Source: JBJSXF01 sp046086225
GTDB lineage: Bacteria > Actinomycetota > Acidimicrobiia > IMCC26256 > PALSA-610
Length of the DNA stretch: 19,818 bases
NCBI GenBank assembly: GCA_046086225.1
Contig: JBJSXF010000069.1
Coordinates: 1-19,818, forward strand
Reading direction: 5' to 3'
Shown: one piece after another, positions 13,975 to 19,818 of the stretch
Numbering within the stretch: position 1 is the stretch's first letter
Layout: the number at the start of each line of letters is the position of its first letter
Notes under the pieces: generated by a model
What the model saw: the letters and a program-made list of their open reading frames with translations, nothing else
What the model was told of the DNA's origin: nothing
Database searches by the model: none
Program-made: the position numbers and the translations under genes

Positions 13975-14763
13975 TCAGAGACGGTCGAAGGGAATCGTGA
14001 AGGCCGGGGCCTCGACGCCCCCATCGACCTCGAGGATCTTGCCGGTCACGAACGACGACGCGGGCGAGGCGAGGTAGACGACGGCAGCAGCCACGTCCTC
14101 GGGGCGGCCGACCCGGGCCATCGGCGTGTTGCCCTCGAGTCGCTCCCGAACCGTCGGGTCGGTGAGCACCTGGGCGAGGCCGGCCGTCTCGACCCCACCG
14201 ACCTCGATGGCGTTCACCCGCACCTTCGGGGCGAGCTCGGGTGCCATGGACCGCGTCATCATCGAGAGCGCGGCCTTCGCGGTCGCGTAGGCGGTGAAGC
14301 AGGGCTGCACCATGCTCGCGGCGCGTGACGAGATGTTCACGATCGATCCCGCGCCGGCCGCCACCATGTGGGGCACGACGAGCCGGGTGAGCAGGAACGC
14401 CGAGGTGACGTTGAACCGCAGCGCCGCTTCGAACGACCGCTCACTCGTCGCGAGGAGCGGGCGGGGCAGCCAGCCGCCGGCATTGTTCACCAGTACGTCG
14501 ATGCGGCCGAACTCGTCGGCGGTGCGCTCGACCAGCGCGGCGAGCTGCGCGGTAACGGTGACGTCGGTCGGCACGGCGAGAGCCCGGCGGCCCTGGGTCC
14601 GCACCGTGTCGGCCACGGCGTCGATGTCGGTTGCGGTGCGGGCCGCGACCACGACATCGGCCCCGGCCTCGGCGAGGGCCCGGGCCGCGGCCGCGCCGAT
14701 CCCCTGACCGGCACCGGTGACGATGGCGACCCGGCCGTCGAGCCGGAAGTCGTCGAGGATCAC
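13975..14763 (-). CDS. Short-chain dehydrogenase/reductase (SDR, classical)
   Basis: The 262-residue protein is a complete classical SDR: cofactor loop TGAGQGIG (16-23), NNAG (93-96), catalytic Asn118, Ser146, Tyr159 and Lys163 (YATAK). The C-terminus (about 245-252) has the usual VDGG after a short helix. It interconverts an alcohol and a ketone with NAD(P)(H); 7-alpha-hydroxysteroid or 3-oxoacyl-type substrates are typical for this subgroup but cannot be assigned. GTG 14763 lies 13 bases after the glutathione peroxidase stop on the same strand, so it is the second gene of that unit. Confidence 0.93.
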   Translation of the reverse strand: MILDDFRLDGRVAIVTGAGQGIGAAAARALAEAGADVVVAARTATDIDAVADTVRTQGRRALAVPTDVTVTAQLAALVERTADEFGRIDVLVNNAGGWLPRPLLATSERSFEAALRFNVTSAFLLTRLVVPHMVAAGAGSIVNISSRAASMVQPCFTAYATAKAALSMMTRSMAPELAPKVRVNAIEVGGVETAGLAQVLTDPTVRERLEGNTPMARVGRPEDVAAAVVYLASPASSFVTGKILEVDGGVEAPAFTIPFDRL

Positions 14764-14776
14764 GAACCGGTGGTGC

Positions 14777-15265
14777 TCAGGCGCCGATCGCCTGCTCGAC
14801 CGCGCTGATCACCGCCGCGTCGTCCGGCGTCGTCTGCGGGGCGAAACGGGCGACCACCGAGCCGTCCTTCGCCACGAGGAACTTTTCGAAGTTCCAGCGG
14901 ATGTCGCCGGTGTGACCCTCGGCGTCGGCGTTCGGGGTGAGCTCGGCGTAGAGCGGATGACGGTCGTCGCCGTTCACCTCGATCTTCTCGGTGAGCGGGA
15001 AGGTGACCCCGTAGCTCGTCGAGCAGAACTCGGCGATCTCCTCGGGTGAGCCCGGCTCCTGGCCGAGGAATTGGTTGCACGGCACGCCGACGACGGTGAA
15101 GCCCTGCCCGCCGAAGCGGTCCTGGAGCTCCTGCAGCGCGGTGTACTGCGGGGTGAGCCCGCACTTCGACGCCACGTTCACGACCAGCGTCACCTTGCCC
15201 GCCTGGGCCGCGAGCGCCCCCGCCGAGCCGTCCAGACCTGCGATCTCGATCTCGTATACCGACAT
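14777..15265 (-). CDS. Glutathione/thioredoxin peroxidase, Cys type
   Basis: I take ATG 15265, with GGAGG six bases upstream, giving 162 residues, the normal length. The in-frame extension to 15376 would run through the promoter. The catalytic tetrad of the Gpx family is visible: Cys35 (VASKCG, cysteine not selenocysteine), Gln69, Trp124 and Asn125 (WNFEKF). Cys63 (VPCNQF) and Cys81 (EFCSTSYGV) are also present; Cys81 is in the usual position of the resolving cysteine in two-Cys, thioredoxin-dependent enzymes. It therefore probably reduces lipid or hydrogen peroxides using thioredoxin or an actinobacterial thiol. First gene of a two-gene unit with the SDR. Confidence 0.93.
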   Translation of the reverse strand: MSVYEIEIAGLDGSAGALAAQAGKVTLVVNVASKCGLTPQYTALQELQDRFGGQGFTVVGVPCNQFLGQEPGSPEEIAEFCSTSYGVTFPLTEKIEVNGDDRHPLYAELTPNADAEGHTGDIRWNFEKFLVAKDGSVVARFAPQTTPDDAAVISAVEQAIGA

Positions 15266-15293
15266 GTTCTGCCTCCCCGATGGTGGTGGCGAG

Positions 15294-15319
15294 ACGCTAC
15301 CGGTGGGCTCCGATCCGGG
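15294..15319 (-). promoter_or_regulatory. Gpx promoter: TAGCGT with element shared with the DUF4395-like gene
   Basis: Minus-strand TAGCGT (15299-15294) would start transcription near 15287, leaving a leader of about 22 bases that contains GGGAGG before ATG 15265. Plus-strand blocks ACGCTACCGGTGG, CTCCGA and CCGGG match the region at 5599-5622 apart from two single-base insertions. Confidence 0.5.
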
Positions 15320-15388
15320 GCGAAACGCCCGGTTCCCGCCACCCGGTTCGGCCGTCGTCGGCCCGGTCGGCTGCACCCGGACGACGGC

Positions 15389-15394
15389 TATCGT
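15389..15394 (+). promoter_or_regulatory. -10 hexamer TATCGT of the CurA-like gene
   Basis: TATCGT lies eight bases before GTG 15403 with no Shine-Dalgarno. This is compatible with a leaderless or near-leaderless transcript. It is divergent from the Gpx promoter, with about 95 bases between the two hexamers. Confidence 0.45.
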
Positions 15395-15402
15395 CGGCGC
15401 CC

Positions 15403-16422
15403 GTGACGTCCCGCGTGAATCGTCAGGTTGTGCTCGCCGAGCGCCCGGTGGGCGCCGTGACCGACGCGTGCTTCCGCATGGCCGAGCAGCCCGTCCCCGA
15501 ACTCGGCGAGGGTGAGGCCCTGCTCGAGATCCGCTACCTCGGCATCGACCCCACCATCCGGGGCTGGCTCGACGAGCGGGGCAACTACATGGCCGGGGTC
15601 GCGATCGGCGAGCCGGTGCGTTCCAACGGCGTCGGGGTGGTCGTCGAGACGAACAACCCCGAGGAGTACCCGCTCGGTCGGGCGTTCATGGCCCTCACCG
15701 GCTGGCAGCAGTACTGCGTGCTCCAGTCGAATCCGTTCCCGCCGGTCACGATGGTGCCCGAGGCGGTCGATCTCCTCGACGTGCTCGGCGTGCTCGGCCA
15801 CATCGGCATCACGGCGTACGTCGGCGTGCTCGAGGTGGCCCGACCCCAGCCCGGCGAGGTGTTCTGCGTGTCGGCGGCGGCGAGCAGCGTCGGGTCGATC
15901 GCCGGGCAGATCGCCCGGCTCCAGGGCGCCCGGGTGATCGGCATCGCGGGCTCGCCCGAGAAGTGTGAGTGGGTCACCGGCGAGCTCGGGTTCGACGCCT
16001 GCATCGACTATAAGCGCGAGGACGTCGCCGCCCGACTGAAGGAGCTCGCACCCAAGGGAGTGGATGTCTTCTTCGACAACGTCGGCGGCGAGCTGCTCGA
16101 CACCGTGCTCCGTCGGCTCGCGATGCGGGCCCGGGTGGTGCTCTGCGGCGACATCTCGACCTACGAGCTCGACGGTCCGCCGCCGGCGCTGCACAACGTC
16201 CGCTACCTGATGGGTAAGCGGGCCCGGATGGAGGGCTTCAACACCCTCGACCACTGGGACGTCTACCAGGAGGCGGCGACGCGCCTGGCGGGCTGGGTGG
16301 CCTCGGGTGATGTCGTCGCCCGCACCCACGTGCTCGACGGTCTGGAGCGCGCCCCCGAGGCACTCGTGCGGCTCTTCGCCGGCGACCACCTCGGCAAGTT
16401 GGCGGTCAAGGTCTCGGGTTAG
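15403..16422 (+). CDS. NADP-dependent MDR oxidoreductase (CurA / prostaglandin reductase type)
   Basis: GTG 15403 is preferred over the far-upstream in-frame ATG at 15280 because a -10 hexamer lies just before it and the 339-residue product then has normal family length. Features: IDPTIRGWL (about residues 49-57), equivalent to the DPxxRGxM motif of leukotriene B4 dehydrogenase/CurA enzymes; GHIGITAYVGVLEVARPQPGE before the cofactor domain; nucleotide-binding AAASSVGSIAG (158-168); and FFDNVGGE further on. It has no zinc-binding residues, as expected. It reduces the double bond of alpha,beta-unsaturated ketones or aldehydes with NADPH, which would fit detoxification beside the peroxidase. Its stop overlaps the convergent kinase stop. 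Confidence 0.92.
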   Translation: MTSRVNRQVVLAERPVGAVTDACFRMAEQPVPELGEGEALLEIRYLGIDPTIRGWLDERGNYMAGVAIGEPVRSNGVGVVVETNNPEEYPLGRAFMALTGWQQYCVLQSNPFPPVTMVPEAVDLLDVLGVLGHIGITAYVGVLEVARPQPGEVFCVSAAASSVGSIAGQIARLQGARVIGIAGSPEKCEWVTGELGFDACIDYKREDVAARLKELAPKGVDVFFDNVGGELLDTVLRRLAMRARVVLCGDISTYELDGPPPALHNVRYLMGKRARMEGFNTLDHWDVYQEAATRLAGWVASGDVVARTHVLDGLERAPEALVRLFAGDHLGKLAVKVSG

Positions 16423-17834
16423 GCGAGCGCCGGTTCGTCCGGCGGCGCATCCGGTGTCGGGGCGACCGGCACGTGCACCCGGAACGTGGCCCCCGCCCCC
16501 GGCGCGGTCTCGACCTCGACCCGACCACCGTGCGCCTCGGCGATCGCGGCCACGATCGCGAGGCCGAGTCCGGTACCGCCGTTCGCCCGAGCTCGCGAAG
16601 GGTCGGCCCGGTAGAAGCGCTCGAAGACGTGCGCGGCGGTCTCGGCGTCCATGCCCGGCCCCTCGTCGCGCACCTCGATGACTGCATCGGAGCCCGTGGC
16701 CGCGACCCGCAGGTGCACCGGTGTGCCGGGCGGTGTGTGACGCAAGGCGTTCTGCATGAGGTTGCCGAACACCTGCCGGAGCCGAACCTCGTCACCCGTC
16801 ACGACCACCGGACCGACCGGCGCCCACGCCACCGGGCGGCCGGGATCGACGGCCCGGGCGTCGTCGGCAGCATCGGTCGCGAGTCGGGTGAGATCAACCG
16901 GCGCACGGGCGATGTCCCGGCCCTGGTCGAGGCGGGCGAGGAGGAGCAGGTCGTCGACCATGACGCCCATGCGGTTCGCTTCCTGCTCGATGCGGCGCAT
17001 CGTCTTGGCCAGGTCGTCCGGATCGGATGCGGCACCCATGCGGAAGAGCTCGGCGTAGCCCCGGATGGAGGTGAGCGGCGTTCGCAACTCGTGGGACGCA
17101 TCGGCGACGAACCGGCGCAGCCGGTCCTCGGACGCCCGCCGCTCGGCGAATGCCCGCTCGATCTGGGCGAGCATCTCGTTCAGCGCGAGGCCGAGCCGGC
17201 CGACCTCGGTGCGGGCGTCGGCGGTTTCGACCCGGCGGGAGAGGTCGCCGGCGGCGATCGCCCCGGCGGTCGCTTCCATCTGGCGGAGCGGACGCAGGCC
17301 GAGCTTCACGATGAGGCCACCGGCGATCGCGAGCGCACCCATCACGGCGGCGGCGACGATCAACTCGACGACGAGGAGCCGGCGGAGCGTCTCGTTCACG
17401 TCGTCGAGCGGGATCGCCACGACGAGGAGTCCGCTCCGGCGAAGCGTGGTCGGTCCGACGACGACGGGTCCGGCTCCGACCCGACGGTCCGGGTCACCGA
17501 CCGTGATGATCCGCCCCGCCGCGAGCTCGGCGGGCAGGGCGGCGATGGCTCCGCCCGAGGTGCCGGGGACGGCGAGCCGCACGACGGAACCGTCGGGGTA
17601 GCGCAGCTCGGCGTAGGTGCCGAACGGCACGAACCGGCCCGAACCCGTCGCCGAGCCGCCGCCGCCGAGGGCGGGCGAGATCTGGGCCGGGTTCTCGAGC
17701 GCTGAGCGGATCTGGTCGTCGACCCGGTCGAGGAGGAAGGATCGCTGCTCGCGATAGGTGACGACGCCGGTGATCGCGAGCGCCGTGGCGGCGAGACCGA
17801 GCAGACCGAGGACGAGGCGGGCCCGGAGCGTCAC
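16419..17834 (-). CDS. Two-component sensor histidine kinase (MprB/PrrB-like)
   Basis: The 471-residue protein has membrane segments at about 8-26 and 153-178, flanking an extracytoplasmic sensor region of about 125 residues. A HAMP linker follows (about 180-230), then the H-box DASHELRTPLTSIRGY with phospho-acceptor His248, and the ATPase lobe with N-box NLMQNALRHTP (Asn362), DEGPGM (390-395), FERFYRAD and GGTGLGLAI (419-427). All catalytic motifs are intact. GTG 17834 follows the response regulator stop by ten bases and has no ribosome binding site, so translation is probably coupled. The sensor domain carries a Gly-rich stretch (GGGGSATGSG) and matches no ligand-binding family I know. Confidence 0.95.
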   Translation of the reverse strand: MTLRARLVLGLLGLAATALAITGVVTYREQRSFLLDRVDDQIRSALENPAQISPALGGGGSATGSGRFVPFGTYAELRYPDGSVVRLAVPGTSGGAIAALPAELAAGRIITVGDPDRRVGAGPVVVGPTTLRRSGLLVVAIPLDDVNETLRRLLVVELIVAAAVMGALAIAGGLIVKLGLRPLRQMEATAGAIAAGDLSRRVETADARTEVGRLGLALNEMLAQIERAFAERRASEDRLRRFVADASHELRTPLTSIRGYAELFRMGAASDPDDLAKTMRRIEQEANRMGVMVDDLLLLARLDQGRDIARAPVDLTRLATDAADDARAVDPGRPVAWAPVGPVVVTGDEVRLRQVFGNLMQNALRHTPPGTPVHLRVAATGSDAVIEVRDEGPGMDAETAAHVFERFYRADPSRARANGGTGLGLAIVAAIAEAHGGRVEVETAPGAGATFRVHVPVAPTPDAPPDEPALA

Positions 17835-17844
17835 CGGGGAATGC

Positions 17845-18543
17845 TCACTCGGCCGTCGGGCTGCGCAGGGCGTAGCCGACGCCCCGGATCGTCGTGATGA
17901 GCGGCGGTCCGAGCGTGTCGATCTTCTTGCGCAGGTAGGAGATGTAGGTCTCGACGACGTTGGCGTCGCCGTCGAAGTCGTACTCCCAGACGTGATCGAG
18001 GATCTGCGCCTTCGAGAGGGCCCGACGGCCGTTCAGCATGAGGTAGCGCAGCAGTTTGTACTCGGTCGGGGTGAGGTCGATGCGGGTCTGGCCGCGCCAC
18101 ACCTCGTGGGTCTCGTCGTCGAGCTCGAGGTCGGCGAACACGAGCCGAGACTGCTCCTTGCCGTCACCGATCGCACCCGCTCGCCGCAGCACGGCCCGGA
18201 CTCGGGCGACGAGCTCCTCGAGGCTGAAGGGCTTGGTGACGTAGTCGTCGCCCCCGAGGGCGAGTCCCTTCACCTTGTCCTCGGTGGTGTCGCGGGCGGT
18301 GAGGAAGATGATCGGCACGTCGTAGCCGTCGTTGCGGAGGCGTTCGGCGACCTGGAATCCGTCGCGGTCGGGCATCATCACGTCGAGGAGGATGAGGTCG
18401 GGCCGGAACGACTCGACCTGACGCAAGGCGTCGGTGCCACCGTTCGCGGCCTCGACCGCGAAGCCCTCGTAGCGAAGCGCGGTGGTGACGAGGTCGGTGA
18501 TGTTGGTCTCGTCGTCGACGACGAGGACGCGCAGGTCGGCCAC
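17845..18543 (-). CDS. OmpR/PhoB-family response regulator
   Basis: GTG 18543 gives 232 residues, the family norm; the longer open frame upstream is not protein-like. Receiver domain: acidic pair Asp10/Asp11, phospho-acceptor Asp54 (LLDVMMP), Thr82 and Lys104 (TKPF). The C-terminal winged-helix DNA-binding domain (about 133-230) includes LTPTEYKLLRYLMLNGRRA and VETYISYLRKKID, ending in IRGVGYALR, all standard. It is activated by the kinase encoded ten bases downstream and regulates transcription; targets are unknown. On the minus strand CATCAT (18555-18550) lies six bases before the GTG, a possible weak leaderless -10. Confidence 0.95.
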   Translation of the reverse strand: MADLRVLVVDDETNITDLVTTALRYEGFAVEAANGGTDALRQVESFRPDLILLDVMMPDRDGFQVAERLRNDGYDVPIIFLTARDTTEDKVKGLALGGDDYVTKPFSLEELVARVRAVLRRAGAIGDGKEQSRLVFADLELDDETHEVWRGQTRIDLTPTEYKLLRYLMLNGRRALSKAQILDHVWEYDFDGDANVVETYISYLRKKIDTLGPPLITTIRGVGYALRSPTAE

Positions 18544-18549
18544 GGGCCC

Positions 18550-18555
18550 ATGATG
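18550..18555 (-). promoter_or_regulatory. Possible -10 hexamer CATCAT of the two-component operon
   Basis: CATCAT keeps the important A at position 2 and T at position 6 of TANNNT. It ends exactly six bases before GTG 18543, in the 65-base gap after PPK2. No -35 is recognised. Confidence 0.3.
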
Positions 18556-18608
18556 CCAGACGCCCGGTCGGGGTTCCGTGCGCTCCGGGTGGCTCGGTGG
18601 CGTCCCGA

Positions 18609-19448
18609 TCAGCCGGTCGTGGAGCCGTCGAGGAGCCGGGCGGCCACGTCGGGAACCGACCGGAACCGCTCCCGCGGCGGCCGCTCGTAGCCGCCGGCGG
18701 GCGGTCGCGGGGGCAACGCGGCCGGCGGTGTCGAGACGTCGGTGTAGGGCACGGACGCGAGGAGGTGGGCGATGCAGTTGATGCGAGCTCGGCGCTTGTC
18801 GTCGCCCTCGACGACGAACCACGGTGATGCGTCGGTGTCGGTCCGGGCGAACATCTCGTCCTTCGCTCGTGAGTACTCGACCCAACGGCTGCGGGACTCC
18901 ATGTCGATCGGCGAGAGCTTCCAGCTGCGGAGCGGATCCTCGAGCCGCGATCGGAAACGGCGCTCCTGCTCCTCGTCACTCACCGAGAACCAGTACTTGC
19001 GCAGCATGATGCCGTCTTCGATGAGCAGGCGCTCGAAGATCGGGCACTGGTCGAGGAAGCGTTCGTGTTCCTCGGGCGTGCAGAAGCCCATCACCTTCTC
19101 GACGCCGGCCCGCGTGTACCAGGAGCGGTCGAACAGCACGATCTCGCCGGCGGCCGGGAGGTGCCCGACGTAACGCTGGAAGTACCACTCGCTGCGCTCC
19201 CGCTCGGTCGGGGCGGGGAGCGCGACCACCCGGCACGACCGCGGGTTGAGGTACTCGGTCATCCGCTTGATGACCCCGCCCTTCCCGGCGGCGTCACGAC
19301 CTTCGAACACGACGACGAGGCGCTTGCCCTCGACCCGCACCCACTCCTTCATCTGCACGAGCTCGGTCTGGAGCCGCAGGAGTTCTCGTTCGTAGATCTT
19401 GCGGGGGAACTTCGTCGTCCGGTCGTGGTGCGCGGCCGCGTCGCTCAC
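18609..19448 (-). CDS. ppk2: Polyphosphate kinase 2 (PPK2 family)
   Basis: The 279-residue protein has the PPK2 P-loop fold: Walker A GRDAAGKG (50-57) and Walker B IVLFDRSWYTRAGVE (Asp107, Arg108). The lid region (about 163-182) is RRFRSRLEDPLRSWKLSPID, followed by WVEYSRAKDEMFARTDT (189-205), all typical. It transfers phosphate between polyphosphate and nucleotides. The single-domain architecture fits the class I enzymes that act on NDPs, but class assignment needs an alignment. The last ~45 residues are Pro/Arg-rich and look disordered. GTG 19448 is fixed by TAGGGT six bases upstream. It lies 65 bases upstream of the two-component operon on the same strand and could be cotranscribed with it. 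Confidence 0.93.
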   Translation of the reverse strand: MSDAAAHHDRTTKFPRKIYERELLRLQTELVQMKEWVRVEGKRLVVVFEGRDAAGKGGVIKRMTEYLNPRSCRVVALPAPTERERSEWYFQRYVGHLPAAGEIVLFDRSWYTRAGVEKVMGFCTPEEHERFLDQCPIFERLLIEDGIMLRKYWFSVSDEEQERRFRSRLEDPLRSWKLSPIDMESRSRWVEYSRAKDEMFARTDTDASPWFVVEGDDKRRARINCIAHLLASVPYTDVSTPPAALPPRPPAGGYERPPRERFRSVPDVAARLLDGSTTG

Positions 19449-19454
19449 GCTCGC

Positions 19455-19460
19455 ACCCTA
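19455..19460 (-). promoter_or_regulatory. -10 hexamer TAGGGT of ppk2 (leaderless type)
   Basis: Minus-strand TAGGGT (19460-19455) ends exactly six bases before GTG 19448; no Shine-Dalgarno is present. Divergent from the tRNA promoter. Confidence 0.55.
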
Positions 19461-19493
19461 CGGCGACGGCCGGGCAGGGGACCGGGGGCCGGC

Positions 19494-19523
19494 TTGGGTT
19501 CGTCGGATCGGTGCTGGTAGTCT
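19494..19523 (+). promoter_or_regulatory. Promoter of the initiator tRNA gene
   Basis: TTGGGT (19494-19499), an 18-base spacer and TAGTCT (19518-19523) place the start about 5 bases before the mature tRNA. This short 5' leader fits a tRNA transcript processed by RNase P. Confidence 0.5.
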
Positions 19524-19534
19524 CCCGAATCCGC

Positions 19535-19611
<77 letters not shown>

Positions 19612-19620
19612 TCGCCAGCG

Positions 19621-19644
19621 AACGGCCGCCTGCGGGCGGCCGTT
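19621..19644 (+). terminator. Strong hairpin terminator after tRNA-fMet
   Basis: AACGGCCGCC and GGCGGCCGTT form a perfect 10-bp stem around TGCG, nine bases after the tRNA. There is no T run beyond TT, as is usual for GC-rich actinobacteria. Confidence 0.75.
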
Positions 19645-19687
19645 TCGCGTGGCGGCCCCGGAAGGGCGGTGACCGATCGACCACGCG

Positions 19688-19818
19688 GTGGGTGCTCAAG
19701 AGGATCTCCTCGTACCCCCAGTGTCCGACGCCACCGTCGAGGCCCGTGCGGTGCAGGTTGCGGCAATTCGGGCGCTGCCGCCGTGGCGCCGCATCCAACT
19801 TGCGATCGAGATGTCGGA
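19688..19818 (+). CDS. Start of a small unknown protein (partial, 3' end outside window)
   Basis: After an in-frame stop at 19670, the plus-strand frame from GTG 19688 stays open to the window edge (43 full codons). GTG 19721 is an equally good start. The product reads VSDATVEARAVQVAAIRALP from residue 12, then PWRRIQLAIEMS. It resembles, from memory, the N-terminus of small (about 100-residue) actinobacterial hypotheticals with a helix of the kind 'LRALSPAERLRLALEMSDEVR', often beside nucleotidyltransferase-like genes. The resemblance is inference and the function is unknown. No promoter or Shine-Dalgarno is evident. Confidence 0.5.
   Translation, partial: MGAQEDLLVPPVSDATVEARAVQVAAIRALPPWRRIQLAIEMS

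Noticed and set aside
15266..15376. N-terminal extension of glutathione peroxidase to 15376
   Set aside because: It crosses the TAGCGT promoter and is not conserved-looking; ATG 15265 has GGAGG and gives the normal family length.
15280..15402. N-terminal extension of the CurA-like gene to ATG 15280
   Set aside because: It overlaps the divergent Gpx promoter and adds an Arg/Pro/Ser-rich head not expected in the family; GTG 15403 follows a TATCGT hexamer.
18544..18885. N-terminal extension of the response regulator into the ppk2 gene
   Set aside because: The extra 114 residues are antisense-like basic low-complexity sequence overlapping ppk2 in another frame; the receiver domain starts properly at GTG 18543.

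Overview
This is a very GC-rich (by eye about 70 %), gene-dense bacterial chromosome segment. The codon use, the many GTG starts, the leaderless-type promoters (TANNNT, six bases, start codon) and the gene content (MaoC-like hydratase, DHDPR-type oxidoreductase beside a P450, DrrAB-like ABC system, PPK2, MprB-like kinase) point to an actinobacterium. The class Acidimicrobiia is my best guess, but this is inference without any search. No rRNA, CRISPR array, transposase or phage gene is visible. It looks like housekeeping and metabolic chromosome up to the tRNA at the right edge.

Layout. 1-629: tail of an unrecognised gene, then a MaoC-fold hydratase. 757-1419: proline-headed membrane protein. 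1446-3208 (minus): a two-gene ABC-2 exporter, diverging from 3289-5138 (plus): metallo-beta-lactamase-fold hydrolase, flavin reductase and MauE-like membrane protein. 5173-5592 (minus): DUF4395-like membrane protein. 5698-7596: unusual membrane-bound FtsH-like AAA+ metalloprotease. 7715-11379: two overlapping ABC exporter half-transporters forming an asymmetric heterodimer. 11402-13655: cytochrome P450 and a DHDPR-like NAD(P)-dependent oxidoreductase. 13700-13912: small unknown protein. 13975-15265 (minus): glutathione peroxidase then SDR. 15403-16422: CurA/PTGR-type NADP-dependent oxidoreductase. 16419-18543 (minus): OmpR-type response regulator and histidine kinase. 18609-19448 (minus): PPK2 polyphosphate kinase. 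19535-19611: initiator tRNA-fMet, followed by a hairpin and the first 43 codons of a small unknown protein that runs off the window.

How it fits together. Redox and lipid or xenobiotic chemistry dominates: hydratase, flavin reductase, P450, three NAD(P)-dependent oxidoreductases and a peroxidase. These sit beside export (two ABC systems), membrane proteolysis, and signalling or energy control (two-component system, PPK2). No single pathway can be assigned.

The most unusual points are: (i) six start codons sitting exactly six bases after a TANNNT hexamer, implying leaderless mRNAs; (ii) an almost identical ~25-base promoter element shared by the DUF4395 and glutathione peroxidase genes; (iii) an FtsH-like protease with a Glu-Glu Walker B, a very short outer loop and about 45-50 extra residues in its ATPase core; and (iv) the one-sided degeneration of the heterodimeric ABC pair. 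I found nothing that I could honestly call a complete new defence or mobile system.
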